Source: Actomonas aquatica (GTDB taxonomy: Bacteria > Verrucomicrobiota > Verrucomicrobiia > Opitutales > Opitutaceae). From it: a stretch of 64,000 nucleotides of DNA. The stretch covers positions 2,976,001 through 3,040,000 of the forward strand of contig NZ_CP139781.1 of assembly GCF_019679435.2 (NCBI RefSeq). Direction: 5' to 3'. The position numbers and the translations under genes are program-made. Under the pieces are notes generated by a model. The model searched no databases. It was not told where the DNA came from and worked only from the letters and a program-made list of their open reading frames with translations. Shown piece after piece: positions 1 to 8,548 of the stretch. The stretch's first letter is position 1; the number at the start of each line of letters is the position of its first letter.

Positions 1-2
1 AC

Positions 3-557
3 CCTATTCCACTGAAATGGTGGATCGCCGCCGTGCTCAGCGTCGCTGCCATCGCGTTGCTCAACCGCCGTCCGCGCCACACCGACGCGCCCACCGCTCG
101 CGCCACCAACATCGGAGGCACCGTCGCGGCCGCCTTGGGCGCCGCGCTCACCTTCGCGGCCAGCGACATCACCGTGCAGGCTTGGGCCCCGCTTTGGGGC
201 GTGGGCCGCTATCTGCCGATCATGTTCGGCCTGCTGGCGCTGTTGTCCTTTGCCCTTTTCCCGGTTTTCAGCGCGCCGCTGCGCAGCATCGCCCGCCCCG
301 CCCGACCGTGGCTGCTCGGCGGCGCCACCTTGCTCGGCGTGCAGGCGGCCGGCATGGGCATCGCCATCGGCGCCTTCGGTGACGCCACCGCCGTGAACAT
401 CGTCTATAGCTCCCGCGGACTCTGGGCCGTGCTCGCGGTCTGGTGGATCGGTCACTGGTTCAAAAACGAAGAACAACACCTCGGCCCCGCCACCCTGCGC
501 CTCCGCCTCTGGGGCGCCGCCCTCATGCTCGCCGCCATCGGTCTCGTGTTGGTGTAG
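3..557 (+). CDS. EamA/DMT-type membrane permease, C-terminal part (5' end outside window)
   Basis: The frame is open to the left edge, so this is the C-terminal part of a longer gene. About 184 residues are visible and they form roughly five hydrophobic segments separated by short polar loops, the last ending at Leu-Val before TAG. The pattern of paired helices with small residues, and an Asn-Ile-Val-Tyr-Ser-Ser-Arg-Gly stretch at the start of a late helix, resembles the second half of EamA-type drug/metabolite transporters. Those are inner-membrane exporters of about 300 residues with ten helices. The family call is from overall look only; the substrate cannot be told. An internal ATG at position 33 is unlikely to be the start because the hydrophobic helix begins before it. 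Confidence 0.6.
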   Translation, partial: PIPLKWWIAAVLSVAAIALLNRRPRHTDAPTARATNIGGTVAAALGAALTFAASDITVQAWAPLWGVGRYLPIMFGLLALLSFALFPVFSAPLRSIARPARPWLLGGATLLGVQAAGMGIAIGAFGDATAVNIVYSSRGLWAVLAVWWIGHWFKNEEQHLGPATLRLRLWGAALMLAAIGLVLV

Positions 558-671
558 GCTCGGCCGTTCGGACCCCCTCGAGCATGCCGCAATTTCATGG
601 CGACTGCGGAGTTGAAGGCTTGCCAATCCCGATCGGCATCCCGCAACTACCGCCCAACGCGTCGCCCTAAT

Positions 672-709
672 GACTCTACGGAGCGCGGACACTTTTTCCG
701 TGAAGAGTC
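672..709 (+). promoter_or_regulatory. imperfect hairpin directly touching the acyltransferase start codon
   Basis: GACTCT (672-677) pairs with AGAGTC (704-709), and ACGGA (678-682) pairs with TCCGT (697-701), with a GA bulge on the right side. The structure ends at the base before ATG 710. It would hold the ribosome-entry region in a stem, so it may limit translation. It could instead be a decayed terminator of the upstream permease, but no T-run follows. Confidence 0.35.
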
Positions 710-1858
710 ATGCTACCACGCCTGCATAGCCTTACCCTGCTGCGCCTATTTGCCGCCAGCTGGGTTGTGGTTTTTCATTTTCATCACAAGTTTCCGCCGG
801 CTCCCGGCGGAGTTTGGGAGCGCTTTTGTGGCAACGGTCACTTCGCCATGCCGTTATTTTTCGTCCTATCGGGATTGGTGCTCGCTTACTGCTATCCCCG
901 GATTCCGGACGCATCCGCAATTCAGCGCTTCTACTGGGCGCGCTTCGCCCGAGTTTTTCCAGCCTATGCGGTGATGCACCTGCTGGCGTTGCTCCTGATG
1001 GTCGAACTCTGGCACAGCGATCCGGTCAGGTGGATCTACAGCAACGTGCTCTCCGCCCTCGGGCTGCAGGCGTGGTTTCACTACACCTTTCCCATCGGCC
1101 TCAACGGGGCCACTTGGTCCGTTTCCGTCGAGGCCTTTTTCTACCTCCTCTTTCCCGCCTTGTTGCCCGTTTGTCAGTATTTCGAACAACGCTGGGGGCC
1201 ACTCCGCCCGCTGGTTTTATGCATCTTGTTCAGCACATTTATCGGCTTCTCCGACATCGCTTTCGAGACCGGTTATGATTCGGGTTACTACATCCTCCCC
1301 ATCCTGCGGCTACCCGATTTCATCTTGGGCGTGTTTCTTGGTGTCCAATTGCGCCGGGAATCGAAGCTGGGCCCACGTGCCTGGCTGGGGCTCATCACCG
1401 CACTGGTCTTGTTTTCGGTTGTAACCACTCTGCCAAATTCGTGGCTGGGCAGCACCCAAATGAACTTCCGCGCCCGGGGCTTGGTCTCTCTCGCTGTCTG
1501 TGGCCTACTGTTCTTTTGCGCCCGCGTTGAACAATACCACCGCCCCGCGTGGCAGTCCTTGCCGCTGCGCATCCTCATCTACCTCGGCGAGGCTTCCTAC
1601 GCACTGTTCCTCGTGCACGTCCTGCTCGTGCGCATAATGGAATTCCCCGTCTTTCGCCCCACTGTAATGGTCCTCAAGGTCAAGGGGCTTCACTCCGAAG
1701 CGTGGATCGTGTTCTGCACGATCAGCCTGGTTGCTGCCATCGCGCTGCATGAACTTGTCGAGAAACCTGCCCGTCGCTGGCTCAAACGCCGCCATACCCG
1801 ATCCGCTCCGGCCTCCCCCGCACTACCACCCGTTGAAGCGTTCACCGTCCGCTCGTAG
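710..1858 (+). CDS. acyltransferase family 3 (OafA/YrhL-like) integral membrane protein
   Basis: A 382-residue polytopic membrane protein. Near the N-terminus it has [16 protein letters not shown], the typical first helix of acyltransferase family 3 with its conserved His, then [11 protein letters not shown] and a [14 protein letters not shown] segment. All three are family hallmarks. About ten helices follow and the C-terminal tail is basic. Such enzymes sit in the inner membrane and transfer acetyl or other acyl groups to cell-surface or extracellular sugars. No glycosyltransferase neighbour is present, so the acceptor is unknown. The length is normal for a protein without the extra SGNH domain. 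The start at 710 is supported by the conserved helix beginning a few residues later; the hairpin just before it may affect translation. Confidence 0.85.
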   Translation: MLPRLHSLTLLRLFAASWVVVFHFHHKFPPAPGGVWERFCGNGHFAMPLFFVLSGLVLAYCYPRIPDASAIQRFYWARFARVFPAYAVMHLLALLLMVELWHSDPVRWIYSNVLSALGLQAWFHYTFPIGLNGATWSVSVEAFFYLLFPALLPVCQYFEQRWGPLRPLVLCILFSTFIGFSDIAFETGYDSGYYILPILRLPDFILGVFLGVQLRRESKLGPRAWLGLITALVLFSVVTTLPNSWLGSTQMNFRARGLVSLAVCGLLFFCARVEQYHRPAWQSLPLRILIYLGEASYALFLVHVLLVRIMEFPVFRPTVMVLKVKGLHSEAWIVFCTISLVAAIALHELVEKPARRWLKRRHTRSAPASPALPPVEAFTVRS

Positions 1859-1933
1859 TCACCGCCCCCCATTCCCCCGCCGGCAACGGGGCGGCTGCAG
1901 CGGCCAAACGGCTCACGTCATTGACACCCCCAT

Positions 1934-1956
1934 TGTATATACATCCTGTCTATACA
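1934..1956 (+). promoter_or_regulatory. tandem operator-like repeats upstream of vapBC
   Basis: TGTATATACA (1934-1943) is a perfect palindrome. TGTCTATACA (1947-1956) repeats it with one change, 13 bp further on and two bases before the antitoxin ATG. A TTGACA box lies at 1921-1926, but no well-spaced -10 box is clear. VapB-type antitoxins usually bind such paired sites to repress their own operon, so autoregulation is likely (inference). Confidence 0.55.
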
Positions 1957-1958
1957 CC

Positions 1959-2204
1959 ATGACCAAGACGGCCAAGCTCTTCACCAACGGTGGCTCCCAA
2001 GCCATTCGCCTGCCCAAGGAGTTTCGCTTCCCCGGCAAGGAGGTCCGCATCCGCAAAACCAAGAACGGCATCTCGATCACCCCCATCGACGACGAAAAGG
2101 AAAAGCGCCGCCAAGCCTTCATCGCCCTCGCCGGCTCCTGCCCGGATTTCCCCGACATCCCGCCGCATACCGCTCCTGATCTTCCGCGCGACCTCGACTG
2201 GTAG
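1959..2204 (+). CDS. vapB: VapB-type antitoxin, AbrB/MazE-like fold
   Basis: An 81-residue protein beginning [19 protein letters not shown]. This is the usual SpoVT/AbrB swapped-hairpin DNA-binding start of VapB antitoxins, with the conserved G-S-Q-A-I-R-L-P core at about residues 12-19. The C-terminal third (roughly residues 45-81, with several Asp/Pro and ending RDLDW) would be the flexible toxin-wrapping tail. The VapC toxin gene follows after 3 bases, the normal antitoxin-first order. The start at 1959 was chosen because the domain begins there; the frame is open further upstream but without homologous-looking sequence. Repeats ending two bases before the ATG suggest autorepression. High confidence in the family; its specific DNA target is inferred from the neighbouring repeats. 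Confidence 0.9.
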   Translation: MTKTAKLFTNGGSQAIRLPKEFRFPGKEVRIRKTKNGISITPIDDEKEKRRQAFIALAGSCPDFPDIPPHTAPDLPRDLDW

Positions 2205-2207
2205 ACC

Positions 2208-2606
2208 ATGATCTACCTGCCGGATACCAACGCCCTTTCCAAATACTTCCAAGGGCGCGACCCGTCCCTTCGCCATCAAATGGGTGCGGCATTCGAAGAT
2301 CTGAGATTATCTTCCATTGTCTTGGCCGAACTCGAATACGGAGCGTCGAAAAGTGGAGTGGCCCGTCACCGCCAGAACGTCGACCAACTGGTGGCGCAAC
2401 TCCCCCTCCTCGTGTTCAATGCCGAGGATGCCGCGATATATGGCCGCCTACGGGCTCACCTCGAAAAACGCGGCCAGATCATCGGTCCTATCGACACCCT
2501 CATCGCCGCCCAAGCCTTGCGCCTCGGGGCCACTGTCGTCACCCACAACCTCGCCGAATTTAAACGCGTCCCCAAACTCAAGGTCGTCGATTGGCAGGCA
2601 GCCTAA
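2208..2606 (+). CDS. vapC: VapC-type PIN-domain ribonuclease toxin
   Basis: A 132-residue single PIN domain. The acidic residues expected to hold Mg2+ are visible: Asp6 in YLPDTNALS, Glu41 in VLAELEYG and Asp96 in GPIDTLIAAQAL. The C-terminal VTHNLAEF matches the usual T-x-N-x-x-x-F strand of the family. VapC toxins cut tRNA or rRNA when not bound by VapB. It starts 3 bases after the vapB stop, so the two genes are almost certainly co-transcribed and translationally coupled. The acidic site looks intact, so this is probably an active toxin. The RNA target cannot be told from sequence. Confidence 0.92.
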   Translation: MIYLPDTNALSKYFQGRDPSLRHQMGAAFEDLRLSSIVLAELEYGASKSGVARHRQNVDQLVAQLPLLVFNAEDAAIYGRLRAHLEKRGQIIGPIDTLIAAQALRLGATVVTHNLAEFKRVPKLKVVDWQAA

Positions 2607-2648
2607 TGATTCCTACCTTCTCCGAGTTTCAGTGCGTAGGCGGTAGCC

Positions 2649-2686
2649 GAAGCCCTTCGTGTCCATTCGTGGTTAAAAACCAAACC
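2649..2686. repeat. possible dispersed intergenic repeat (CGTGTCCATTCGTGGTT type)
   Basis: The leader of recD2 contains CGTGTCCATTCGTGGTT, followed by a GGTT-AAA-AACC mini-stem. Text of this kind (TTCGTGGTTAA) is, as far as I recall, common between genes in related genomes. Only one copy is visible here; a related-looking CTCTGCGGTT occurs near 37,880. Confidence 0.25.
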
Positions 2687-2700
2687 AGTTCCTCTCGTCC

Positions 2701-4902
2701 ATGAGCGCCGAACAACTTACCGGCGTCCTCGAGCGCATCATTTTTTCCAACGAGGAAAACCACTACACCATCGCCGAGTTCCGCGCCGGCGACGGCAGCG
2801 AGAAGGTCACCATCGTCGGCACGCTCCCCGGCGTGCAATGCGGCGAAACCCTTCACCTCGACGGCGAATGGACCCGCCACAGCCAGCACGGCCTGCAGTT
2901 CAAAATCGCCGGCTTCCGCTCCACCCTGCCGTCCACCGTGTATGGGATCCGCAAATACCTCGGCAGCGGCCTCGTTCCTGGCATCGGCAAGGTCTACGCC
3001 AACAAGATCGTCGACGCCTTCGGCACTGACACCTTCCGCGTCCTTTCCGAAGAAAGCGCCCGCCTGCGCACCGTGCCGGGCATCGGCAAAAAGCGCGCCA
3101 TCAACATCAAGGCCGCTTGGGACGACCAACGCGCCTTCCGCGAGCTCTACATCTTTCTCCAAACCTACGGTGTCACCACCAGCCAGTGCGTGAAACTCAA
3201 CAAGGCCTACGGCGCCCAGGCCCAGACCGTGCTCACCACCGAGCCCTACCGCGTCGCCCGCGAGATCGACGGCATCGGCTTTAAGACCGCCGACAAAATC
3301 GCCATCAACCTAGGCTTCGCCAACGACGCCCCGCCCCGCCTCGACGCCGGTCTCATCTTCGCCCTCGAAACCCTGCAGGAGGAAGGCCACACCGCCCTGC
3401 GCGAAGCCGATCTCATCGCCCACGCCGCTGAGATGCTCGACACCTCGAAAGAGCGTCTTGAGGCCCGCGTCGCCGCCCTCATCGATCAACGCGCCCTCGC
3501 CCGTCACTGGCCCGCGCAAGAGGCCGATCCCCTGCCCGGTTCCGGCTTCATCCAACTCCCCGTGCTCGACCGCGCCGAGGAACGCATCGCCAAGGTCGTG
3601 CAACGCCTCGACGCCGTGCCCTCCGGCCTGCCGCCCATCAAGATCGAAGCCGCCATCACCTGGGCCCAACAAAAAGCCGAAATCCAATTCGCCGCCAAAC
3701 AGGCCGAAGCCATCCGAACCGCCCTCGCCCACAAGACCAGCATCCTCACCGGCGGACCCGGAACCGGAAAAACCACGATTTTGCGCGCGCTCGTCGACAT
3801 CCTGCGCGCGAAGAAGGTGCGCCTTCACCTCGCCGCGCCTACCGGTCGCGCCGCGCAACGCCTCGCCGAAACCACCGGCGGTTTCGCGTCCACCATCCAC
3901 CGGCTGCTCAAATTCGACCCCGCCAAAGGTCACTTCACCACCAACGAGGATCACCCACTCGCGACCGACTTCCTCGTCGTCGACGAGGCCTCCATGCTCG
4001 ACACCCGCCTCGCCGCCGCGCTCCTCCAAGCCGTGCCCTCCGCCGCGCACTTGCTTCTCGTCGGCGACACCGACCAGCTGCCTTCCGTCGGCGCCGGCAA
4101 CGTCCTGCAGGATCTCATTGCCACCCAGCGTCTGGCGGTCACCCGCCTCGATGTCATCCATCGCCAGAAGGGGCAGAGTGGCATCGTCACCACCGCCCAC
4201 GCCATCAACGACGGCGTCCCCACCCTGCCACCGACTATCCCCGAACTCGACGCCCTGCAGGCGTGGAGCGACCTCAATTTCATTCCCGCCGCCGACCAAC
4301 AGGATTGCGTCAACAAGGTCCTGCGCCTCTGCCGCGAAACCCTGCCGCGCCTGCACCCGTGGATCAAACCCATCCAGGACATTCAGGTCCTCGCGCCCAT
4401 GCACCGCGGCACCGCCGGTGTTGGAAATCTGAATACATCCCTCCAAGGTGCGCTCAACCCCACCCGCCAAGGGATCAAGTTTGCCGGCGGTGAATTCCGC
4501 GCCGGCGACAAGATCATCCAGCTGCGCAACAACTACGACAAAAACCTCTTCAACGGCGACATCGGCACCGTCGTTTCGACCGACGGCATCAACGGCACCC
4601 TCACCGCCCGCTTCGACGACAACGAACACACCTTCGAGCGCGGCGAGTTCAACGACCTCGCCCTCGCCTACGCCATCAGCATCCACAAGAGCCAAGGCTC
4701 CGAATACCCCATCGTCGTCATCCCGCTGCTCAAAGCCCACTTCATGATGCTGCAGCGCAACCTCCTCTACACCGCCATCACCCGCGGCAAAAAGAAGGTC
4801 TACCTCGTCGGCGAACCCGCCGCCTACGGCATGGCCGTGCGCAACCACGAAGCCAAAGTCCGCAGCACCCACCTGAAGCAAAAGATCACGCTCCTGCCCT
4901 AA
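2701..4902 (+). CDS. recD2: RecD2-family DNA helicase
   Basis: A 733-residue superfamily 1B helicase. The N-terminal domain (about 1-90, OB-like) is followed by helix-hairpin-helix motifs VPGIGKVYANKI and VPGIGKKRAINI (about residues 95-140), the mark of RecD2 as opposed to RecBCD RecD. Walker A is GGPGTGKTT with Lys357, Walker B is VVDEASML at about residue 425, and a late helicase motif SIHKSQGSEYP lies near 660, followed by a C-terminal TAITRGKK. RecD2 unwinds DNA 5' to 3' and works in repair and fork processing, without RecB or RecC. It is unrelated in function to the upstream toxin-antitoxin pair and has its own 94-bp leader, which contains a probable dispersed repeat. Confidence 0.93.
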   Translation: MSAEQLTGVLERIIFSNEENHYTIAEFRAGDGSEKVTIVGTLPGVQCGETLHLDGEWTRHSQHGLQFKIAGFRSTLPSTVYGIRKYLGSGLVPGIGKVYANKIVDAFGTDTFRVLSEESARLRTVPGIGKKRAINIKAAWDDQRAFRELYIFLQTYGVTTSQCVKLNKAYGAQAQTVLTTEPYRVAREIDGIGFKTADKIAINLGFANDAPPRLDAGLIFALETLQEEGHTALREADLIAHAAEMLDTSKERLEARVAALIDQRALARHWPAQEADPLPGSGFIQLPVLDRAEERIAKVVQRLDAVPSGLPPIKIEAAITWAQQKAEIQFAAKQAEAIRTALAHKTSILTGGPGTGKTTILRALVDILRAKKVRLHLAAPTGRAAQRLAETTGGFASTIHRLLKFDPAKGHFTTNEDHPLATDFLVVDEASMLDTRLAAALLQAVPSAAHLLLVGDTDQLPSVGAGNVLQDLIATQRLAVTRLDVIHRQKGQSGIVTTAHAINDGVPTLPPTIPELDALQAWSDLNFIPAADQQDCVNKVLRLCRETLPRLHPWIKPIQDIQVLAPMHRGTAGVGNLNTSLQGALNPTRQGIKFAGGEFRAGDKIIQLRNNYDKNLFNGDIGTVVSTDGINGTLTARFDDNEHTFERGEFNDLALAYAISIHKSQGSEYPIVVIPLLKAHFMMLQRNLLYTAITRGKKKVYLVGEPAAYGMAVRNHEAKVRSTHLKQKITLLP

Positions 4903-4908
4903 AGCCTG

Positions 4909-5640
4909 TCAGCCGGGACGCAGCACCAGCATCGTCGTCGCGCCGGCGAAGAATTCGTAATCCACCGGGACCTCACGGGCTTCGACTCCGCTCTCGCCCA
5001 ACTCTCCTATCAAGTCACCAAGCTGTGGATACGGCTGACCATCCGCCCCGCAGACCGGGTGAATCCGCACTTCGTCACGCGCCACCCGCATCAGCTCCCG
5101 GCAGGCCGCGAGATGGAAGGCAAAGTCGAAGAGCGCCGGATAAATGAAGAGCAGGTGGGCGCACAGCACCACATCGAACGCCCCGTCCAGAAACGGCAGC
5201 TTCGGCAGCGCCGCGCCAAAGTAACGCCCATGCTCTCGATGGGCCGCAAAATCCCCCAGGAAACGCTTCGCCGCGCGACGCCGATCGGCCTCGGCCTCAT
5301 CGACCGACGCAAAACTCTTAAAGCGAAACCGCCCACTGTTCTGCCCGGTCCGCATGCGCTCAAACATATGCTCGTAGTCCTGTGCCACCTGCCGCTCAAG
5401 ATCCGCGGGATTGCGCGCATAGAGCGGATCCACTGCGACCGCCTCGACGCCCCCCCGCCGCGCTTCCGCCGTGAACGAGGACGGCCCCGCCGCCACATCG
5501 AGCACCGACCGACCGCGCAACGCGTCGACATCGAGGTCAAAGAACTGGACATATTCAGCCAAGGAACGGCCAAAGAACGCGACCGCCGGCCGCTCAAACA
5601 CCGGCGTCAACGACCGGCTCTTTTTATCATCAAAACTCAT
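4909..5640 (-). CDS. class I SAM-dependent methyltransferase-like protein
   Basis: A 243-residue protein from ATG 5640. The motif SVLDVAAGPSSFTAEA (about residues 45-60) is a Rossmann-type SAM-binding loop, followed by AVDPLY as motif II. Further on, FDVVLCAHLLFIYP fits motif IV/V and LMRVARDEVRIHPV motif VI. The substrate cannot be named; proteins of this look are often annotated only as SAM methyltransferase. A GTG at 5661 in the same frame would add seven residues without conserved character, so ATG 5640 is preferred, although neither start has a clear ribosome-binding site. It is convergent with recD2 (6-bp gap). A 6-bp inverted repeat lies just upstream of the GTG. Confidence 0.75.
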   Translation of the reverse strand: MSFDDKKSRSLTPVFERPAVAFFGRSLAEYVQFFDLDVDALRGRSVLDVAAGPSSFTAEARRGGVEAVAVDPLYARNPADLERQVAQDYEHMFERMRTGQNSGRFRFKSFASVDEAEADRRRAAKRFLGDFAAHREHGRYFGAALPKLPFLDGAFDVVLCAHLLFIYPALFDFAFHLAACRELMRVARDEVRIHPVCGADGQPYPQLGDLIGELGESGVEAREVPVDYEFFAGATTMLVLRPG

Positions 5641-5656
5641 AAAATTACATAATGGC

Positions 5657-5673
5657 GTCACCTAATGGGTGAC
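5657..5673 (-). promoter_or_regulatory. small inverted repeat upstream of the methyltransferase
   Basis: GTCACC (5657-5662) and GGTGAC (5668-5673) form a perfect 6-bp inverted repeat around TAATG, 17 bp before the preferred start codon. This is a possible operator for an unidentified regulator. Its short length makes chance a real alternative. Confidence 0.25.
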
Positions 5674-5730
5674 AGGTGGCGCCGCGCCTCGCCGGGCGCG
5701 GCCAAGGGAAAGGGAGGAAAAGCGGACAAC

Positions 5731-5766
5731 AAAAAGCCCGATTCGCAGTGGTGCGGAATCGGGCTT
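5731..5766 (-). terminator. Rho-independent terminator (minus strand)
   Basis: AAGCCCGATTC (5734-5744) pairs perfectly with GAATCGGGCTT (5756-5766). On the minus strand the stem is followed by a T-run (AAAAA at 5731-5735 on plus). It lies about 210 bp beyond the stop of the receiver/coiled-coil gene. The 5776-5978 stretch between them shows no convincing gene, so the transcript has a long 3' tail or an unrecognised small gene. Confidence 0.8.
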
Positions 5767-5978
5767 GGCGGGAAGCGGATCGAGCGCGTCAGCCGCTCGC
5801 CGGGAGGTTCAGGGCAACCTCACCATCGCCAAGCCGATGAACGCCACCAACGACGCATTCCCGAGCAGGGCAACGGCGTCGCGATCGAAAGCTGAGTAAG
5901 CAGGTGGGAGTTCATAACGGCACCACCCATGGTCGGCATCGACCGGCGAATCAACTCCGATTCCGTCCGACGCAAAAC

Positions 5979-7103
5979 CTACCGCCGGAAAATGCCGCGA
6001 ATTCGACTGGTTCGTTTGAACGGCGCGGCCGTGCCGCCACTCGTCTTCTTCGGTTCAAAGACGTCTGGCGGCGGTGGCGGCAGGCCCCGACGCACGCGGT
6101 CCTTTTCCTGCAGCTGCCGCTCCAACTCGCGCAGACGTTCCTCCCGCTTGCGGATCTGTTGGTCCAGATCCCCCAACGCCATGCGCTCATCACGAAACAC
6201 GTTTTTCTCCGCCTCAAACACTGCCCGCGCCTTCGCCAAATCCTCCCAGCCCTGCCCCGCCGTCGCGGGCGGGAAAGGCAGCTGTGTGTAACCCGTATCG
6301 ACGCTCTTGATACTCGGCTTTCCCGGTAAGAGGGATTCACGTTGCCGCAACCGCGCCTCGTAGTCACGGAGGTTGCCCTCCCGGGTCTGTAAATCCTGCA
6401 GCGTCTGCTGCCACAAATCACATTCCGCGCGCAACTCCGCTCGCGCTCGCTCCAACCGTTTCGCCTCGTCGGCCATCTTCCGCCGCCGTTGGTCCAACGC
6501 CTGCCGCTCGTCCGCGAGCATGCGCGCCCGCTCATCCATCGCTGCCTGCGCCGCCTCCACCAAGTCGCGCTCCCCTTCGAGTTCCAACAACGCCCGCTTG
6601 AAACGCTCCCGCATTTCCACCGCTTCCGCATCCGTGTGCAACGAACGCAGCACCGGCTCCATTTCACGCAAGGTGCGTTCCACCTCGCTGAGCTCCACCG
6701 CCGGCGTCGTAGCCACCCCTTCCACCCGCTCCGGCGCGACCAACGCCAACACGCGTCGCACCACCGGCTGCACCTCTTCGTTCAACGGCCACACGTCGGT
6801 CAATCCCTCGCGAATTCCCTGCACCACCAGCGGCAGTTGTAGCTCCGGCAATAGCATGACGATCGGCGGCTCATCCCCCAGCTCATCCCGCAAACGGCCC
6901 GCCCACGCAAAGGCCTGCTCCCCCACCCCTTGATAACCGATCAGGATCAGATCGAAGCTCTCCGCGACCGCCTCTTCGACCGCGGACTCCGCAGCTTCCA
7001 CCGCCTTCACCTTCATACCCGCCTCCACGAGAAGCACGGCCAATACCCGGCGGAGATGGGCATCGGCATGCATGATAAGAATGTGGGGAGTCGTGGCAGG
7101 CAT
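5979..7103 (-). CDS. degenerate receiver domain fused to a long coiled coil
   Basis: A 374-residue protein. Residues 1-120 have the strand pattern of a response-regulator receiver (HILIMHADAHLRRVLAVLL at the start, FDLILIGYQG in the middle, PPIVMLLPE after). The phosphate-accepting Asp that normally ends the third strand is replaced by Gly in LILIGYQG, and the usual acidic pair and Thr/Ser are also altered. It should therefore not be phosphorylated. Residues about 145-250 and 300-350 are rich in Glu, Arg, Ala and Leu heptads, predicting long coiled coils with a Pro-rich break between them. The tail has PPPPPDVFEPKK and a basic end. Function unknown; a scaffold or filament-type role is plausible. 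It is downstream of the NatAB operon but separated by a terminator-like hairpin. Confidence 0.75.
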   Translation of the reverse strand: MPATTPHILIMHADAHLRRVLAVLLVEAGMKVKAVEAAESAVEEAVAESFDLILIGYQGVGEQAFAWAGRLRDELGDEPPIVMLLPELQLPLVVQGIREGLTDVWPLNEEVQPVVRRVLALVAPERVEGVATTPAVELSEVERTLREMEPVLRSLHTDAEAVEMRERFKRALLELEGERDLVEAAQAAMDERARMLADERQALDQRRRKMADEAKRLERARAELRAECDLWQQTLQDLQTREGNLRDYEARLRQRESLLPGKPSIKSVDTGYTQLPFPPATAGQGWEDLAKARAVFEAEKNVFRDERMALGDLDQQIRKREERLRELERQLQEKDRVRRGLPPPPPDVFEPKKTSGGTAAPFKRTSRIRGIFRR

Positions 7104-7223
7104 GATGAATAAGTGGGTAAAACTACGCCCCAGCGATACCCAGACACCCCGCCCGCGCCACTCGAAAGCCTCTTTACGCCAACGATTTACCCAGGCTTTA
7201 CGTTAGCTCGTTTTTTACAAGAA

Positions 7224-7249
7224 AGGGCGCCCACCGCAGTGAACGCCCT
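7224..7249 (-). terminator. hairpin after natB, weak terminator
   Basis: AGGGCG (7224-7229) pairs with CGCCCT (7244-7249). On the minus strand the stem is followed by TTTCTTG, a short T-rich stretch. It begins 28 bp after the natB stop, so it probably ends the lytS-natB transcript. The T-run is poor. Confidence 0.5.
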
Positions 7250-7276
7250 CGAAAACTATCCAGCCGATCGCGCTGC

Positions 7277-8506
7277 TCAGGAGCGGAAGATCACGTCCTC
7301 GCGGTTGAACATCTTCACGCACAACCACAAGGCGATGCCGGCATACACGGCCGACGAGCCGAAGATCAGCGCGATGTAATCCCAGTTCCACGTGCCGGAG
7401 AGCATCTCCTTGCACACGAGGCTCAGGTTCATGATCGGGATGAGCGCCGTCTTCGCACTCAACTCGATGCCGGGCAGCATGCCCATCGCCGTCGGGATGA
7501 TGATCACGATCATCAACGGCGACACGAGACTCTGCGCTTCCTTAAAACTTTTCGCGAAGAGCGAGATGGCGAGTTCCGCCGCGGCAAACAGCACCGCCAC
7601 CGGCACCACCATGGCAAACACGCCGAGCAGGCCGACCGGATCGATCAACATCGGCATGCCACCGCCGCCCGCCGCAGCGCCCGCACCGCCACCCGCGCCG
7701 GCGGCAAACACCATCGGCGCGACGAAAGCACTCACGCCCATCATTATCACCGTCAACGCGACCGTCGTGGCCGACGCCGTGAGCACCATGAAGAACTTGC
7801 CCATCACGATGTTGATGCGACCCAGCGGCGAGCAGAGCAGCGTTTCCATCGTGCCGCGTTCCTTTTCACCCGCGGTCAGATCCATCGCCGGATACATCGC
7901 GCCGGTGAAGCAGAGGATCACAATCATGTAGGGCACGAAGCCACCGATCGCGTTGCCGCCCACCTTCTCCGGCGGCGCGACGTTTTCCGTCTCCACCTTG
8001 AAGGGTTCGACCACACTGGCCGGAAGGTTGCGCGCCTCGAGCGCCGCCTGCACTCGGGCTTCGCGATAGTCGGTCAAAAAGCTGCGCAGCTCATCGCGGC
8101 CCATCTTCGACTTCAGCTCTCCCTGGTAGTGGTAGATCTTGACCGTCGGCACCTCGTCGCCTGCCAAGAGAGCGGCATCAAAGCCGGCCGGAATATCGAC
8201 CGCCGCGCGTATCCGCTTCTCGGTTACGGCAGCCTTGAAGTCTTCGGTCGTCGTCACGACGCGAAACTCCTCGTGAGCCTTGAGCGCCGCGACCAGTTCC
8301 GGCGAATCCTCGCCGCCCACGATCATGATGGAGGACTGCTCCTGCTGCGCCTTCTTGATGACTTTCTGCATCACGAAGCCGGCGCCGAAGAACAGCAGCG
8401 GGATGACCACGGTGGGCACCACGAGGGTGGAAATGAGGGTGCGTTTGTCGCGCACCGTGTCGCGCAGTTCCTTGAAGTAGACGGTGCTGATGGCTTTCCA
8501 GTTCAT
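7277..8506 (-). CDS. natB: NatB-like ABC exporter permease
   Basis: A 409-residue ABC-2 type membrane protein. It has one N-terminal helix (about residues 20-45, starting after KELRDTVRDKRTLISTLVVP, a common start of Na+-exporter and lantibiotic-type permeases), a large external domain of about 130 residues, then a cluster of five to six helices from about residue 185. The motif KERGTMETLLCSPLGR in the cytoplasmic loop is the hallmark of the ABC-2/NatB family. A Gly/Ala-rich loop near residue 275 is unusual. It works with the ATPase encoded just upstream. The substrate may be Na+, a peptide or a toxic compound; NatB is the nearest family name, not proof of function. Confidence 0.85.
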   Translation of the reverse strand: MNWKAISTVYFKELRDTVRDKRTLISTLVVPTVVIPLLFFGAGFVMQKVIKKAQQEQSSIMIVGGEDSPELVAALKAHEEFRVVTTTEDFKAAVTEKRIRAAVDIPAGFDAALLAGDEVPTVKIYHYQGELKSKMGRDELRSFLTDYREARVQAALEARNLPASVVEPFKVETENVAPPEKVGGNAIGGFVPYMIVILCFTGAMYPAMDLTAGEKERGTMETLLCSPLGRINIVMGKFFMVLTASATTVALTVIMMGVSAFVAPMVFAAGAGGGAGAAAGGGGMPMLIDPVGLLGVFAMVVPVAVLFAAAELAISLFAKSFKEAQSLVSPLMIVIIIPTAMGMLPGIELSAKTALIPIMNLSLVCKEMLSGTWNWDYIALIFGSSAVYAGIALWLCVKMFNREDVIFRS

Positions 8507-8548
8507 TGGGTAAGTCTTTCGCTGGTTGGGTTGTGGGGTGGTCCGGCT

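Noticed and set aside
3310-4881. A 523-codon open frame antisense to recD2
   Set aside because: Composition is Gly/Asp/Glu/Val-rich with no domain features, the normal shadow of GC-rich coding DNA; recD2 has all helicase motifs.
5665-5899. Two short overlapping plus-strand frames after the methyltransferase
   Set aside because: They cross the terminator stem and have no protein-like pattern.
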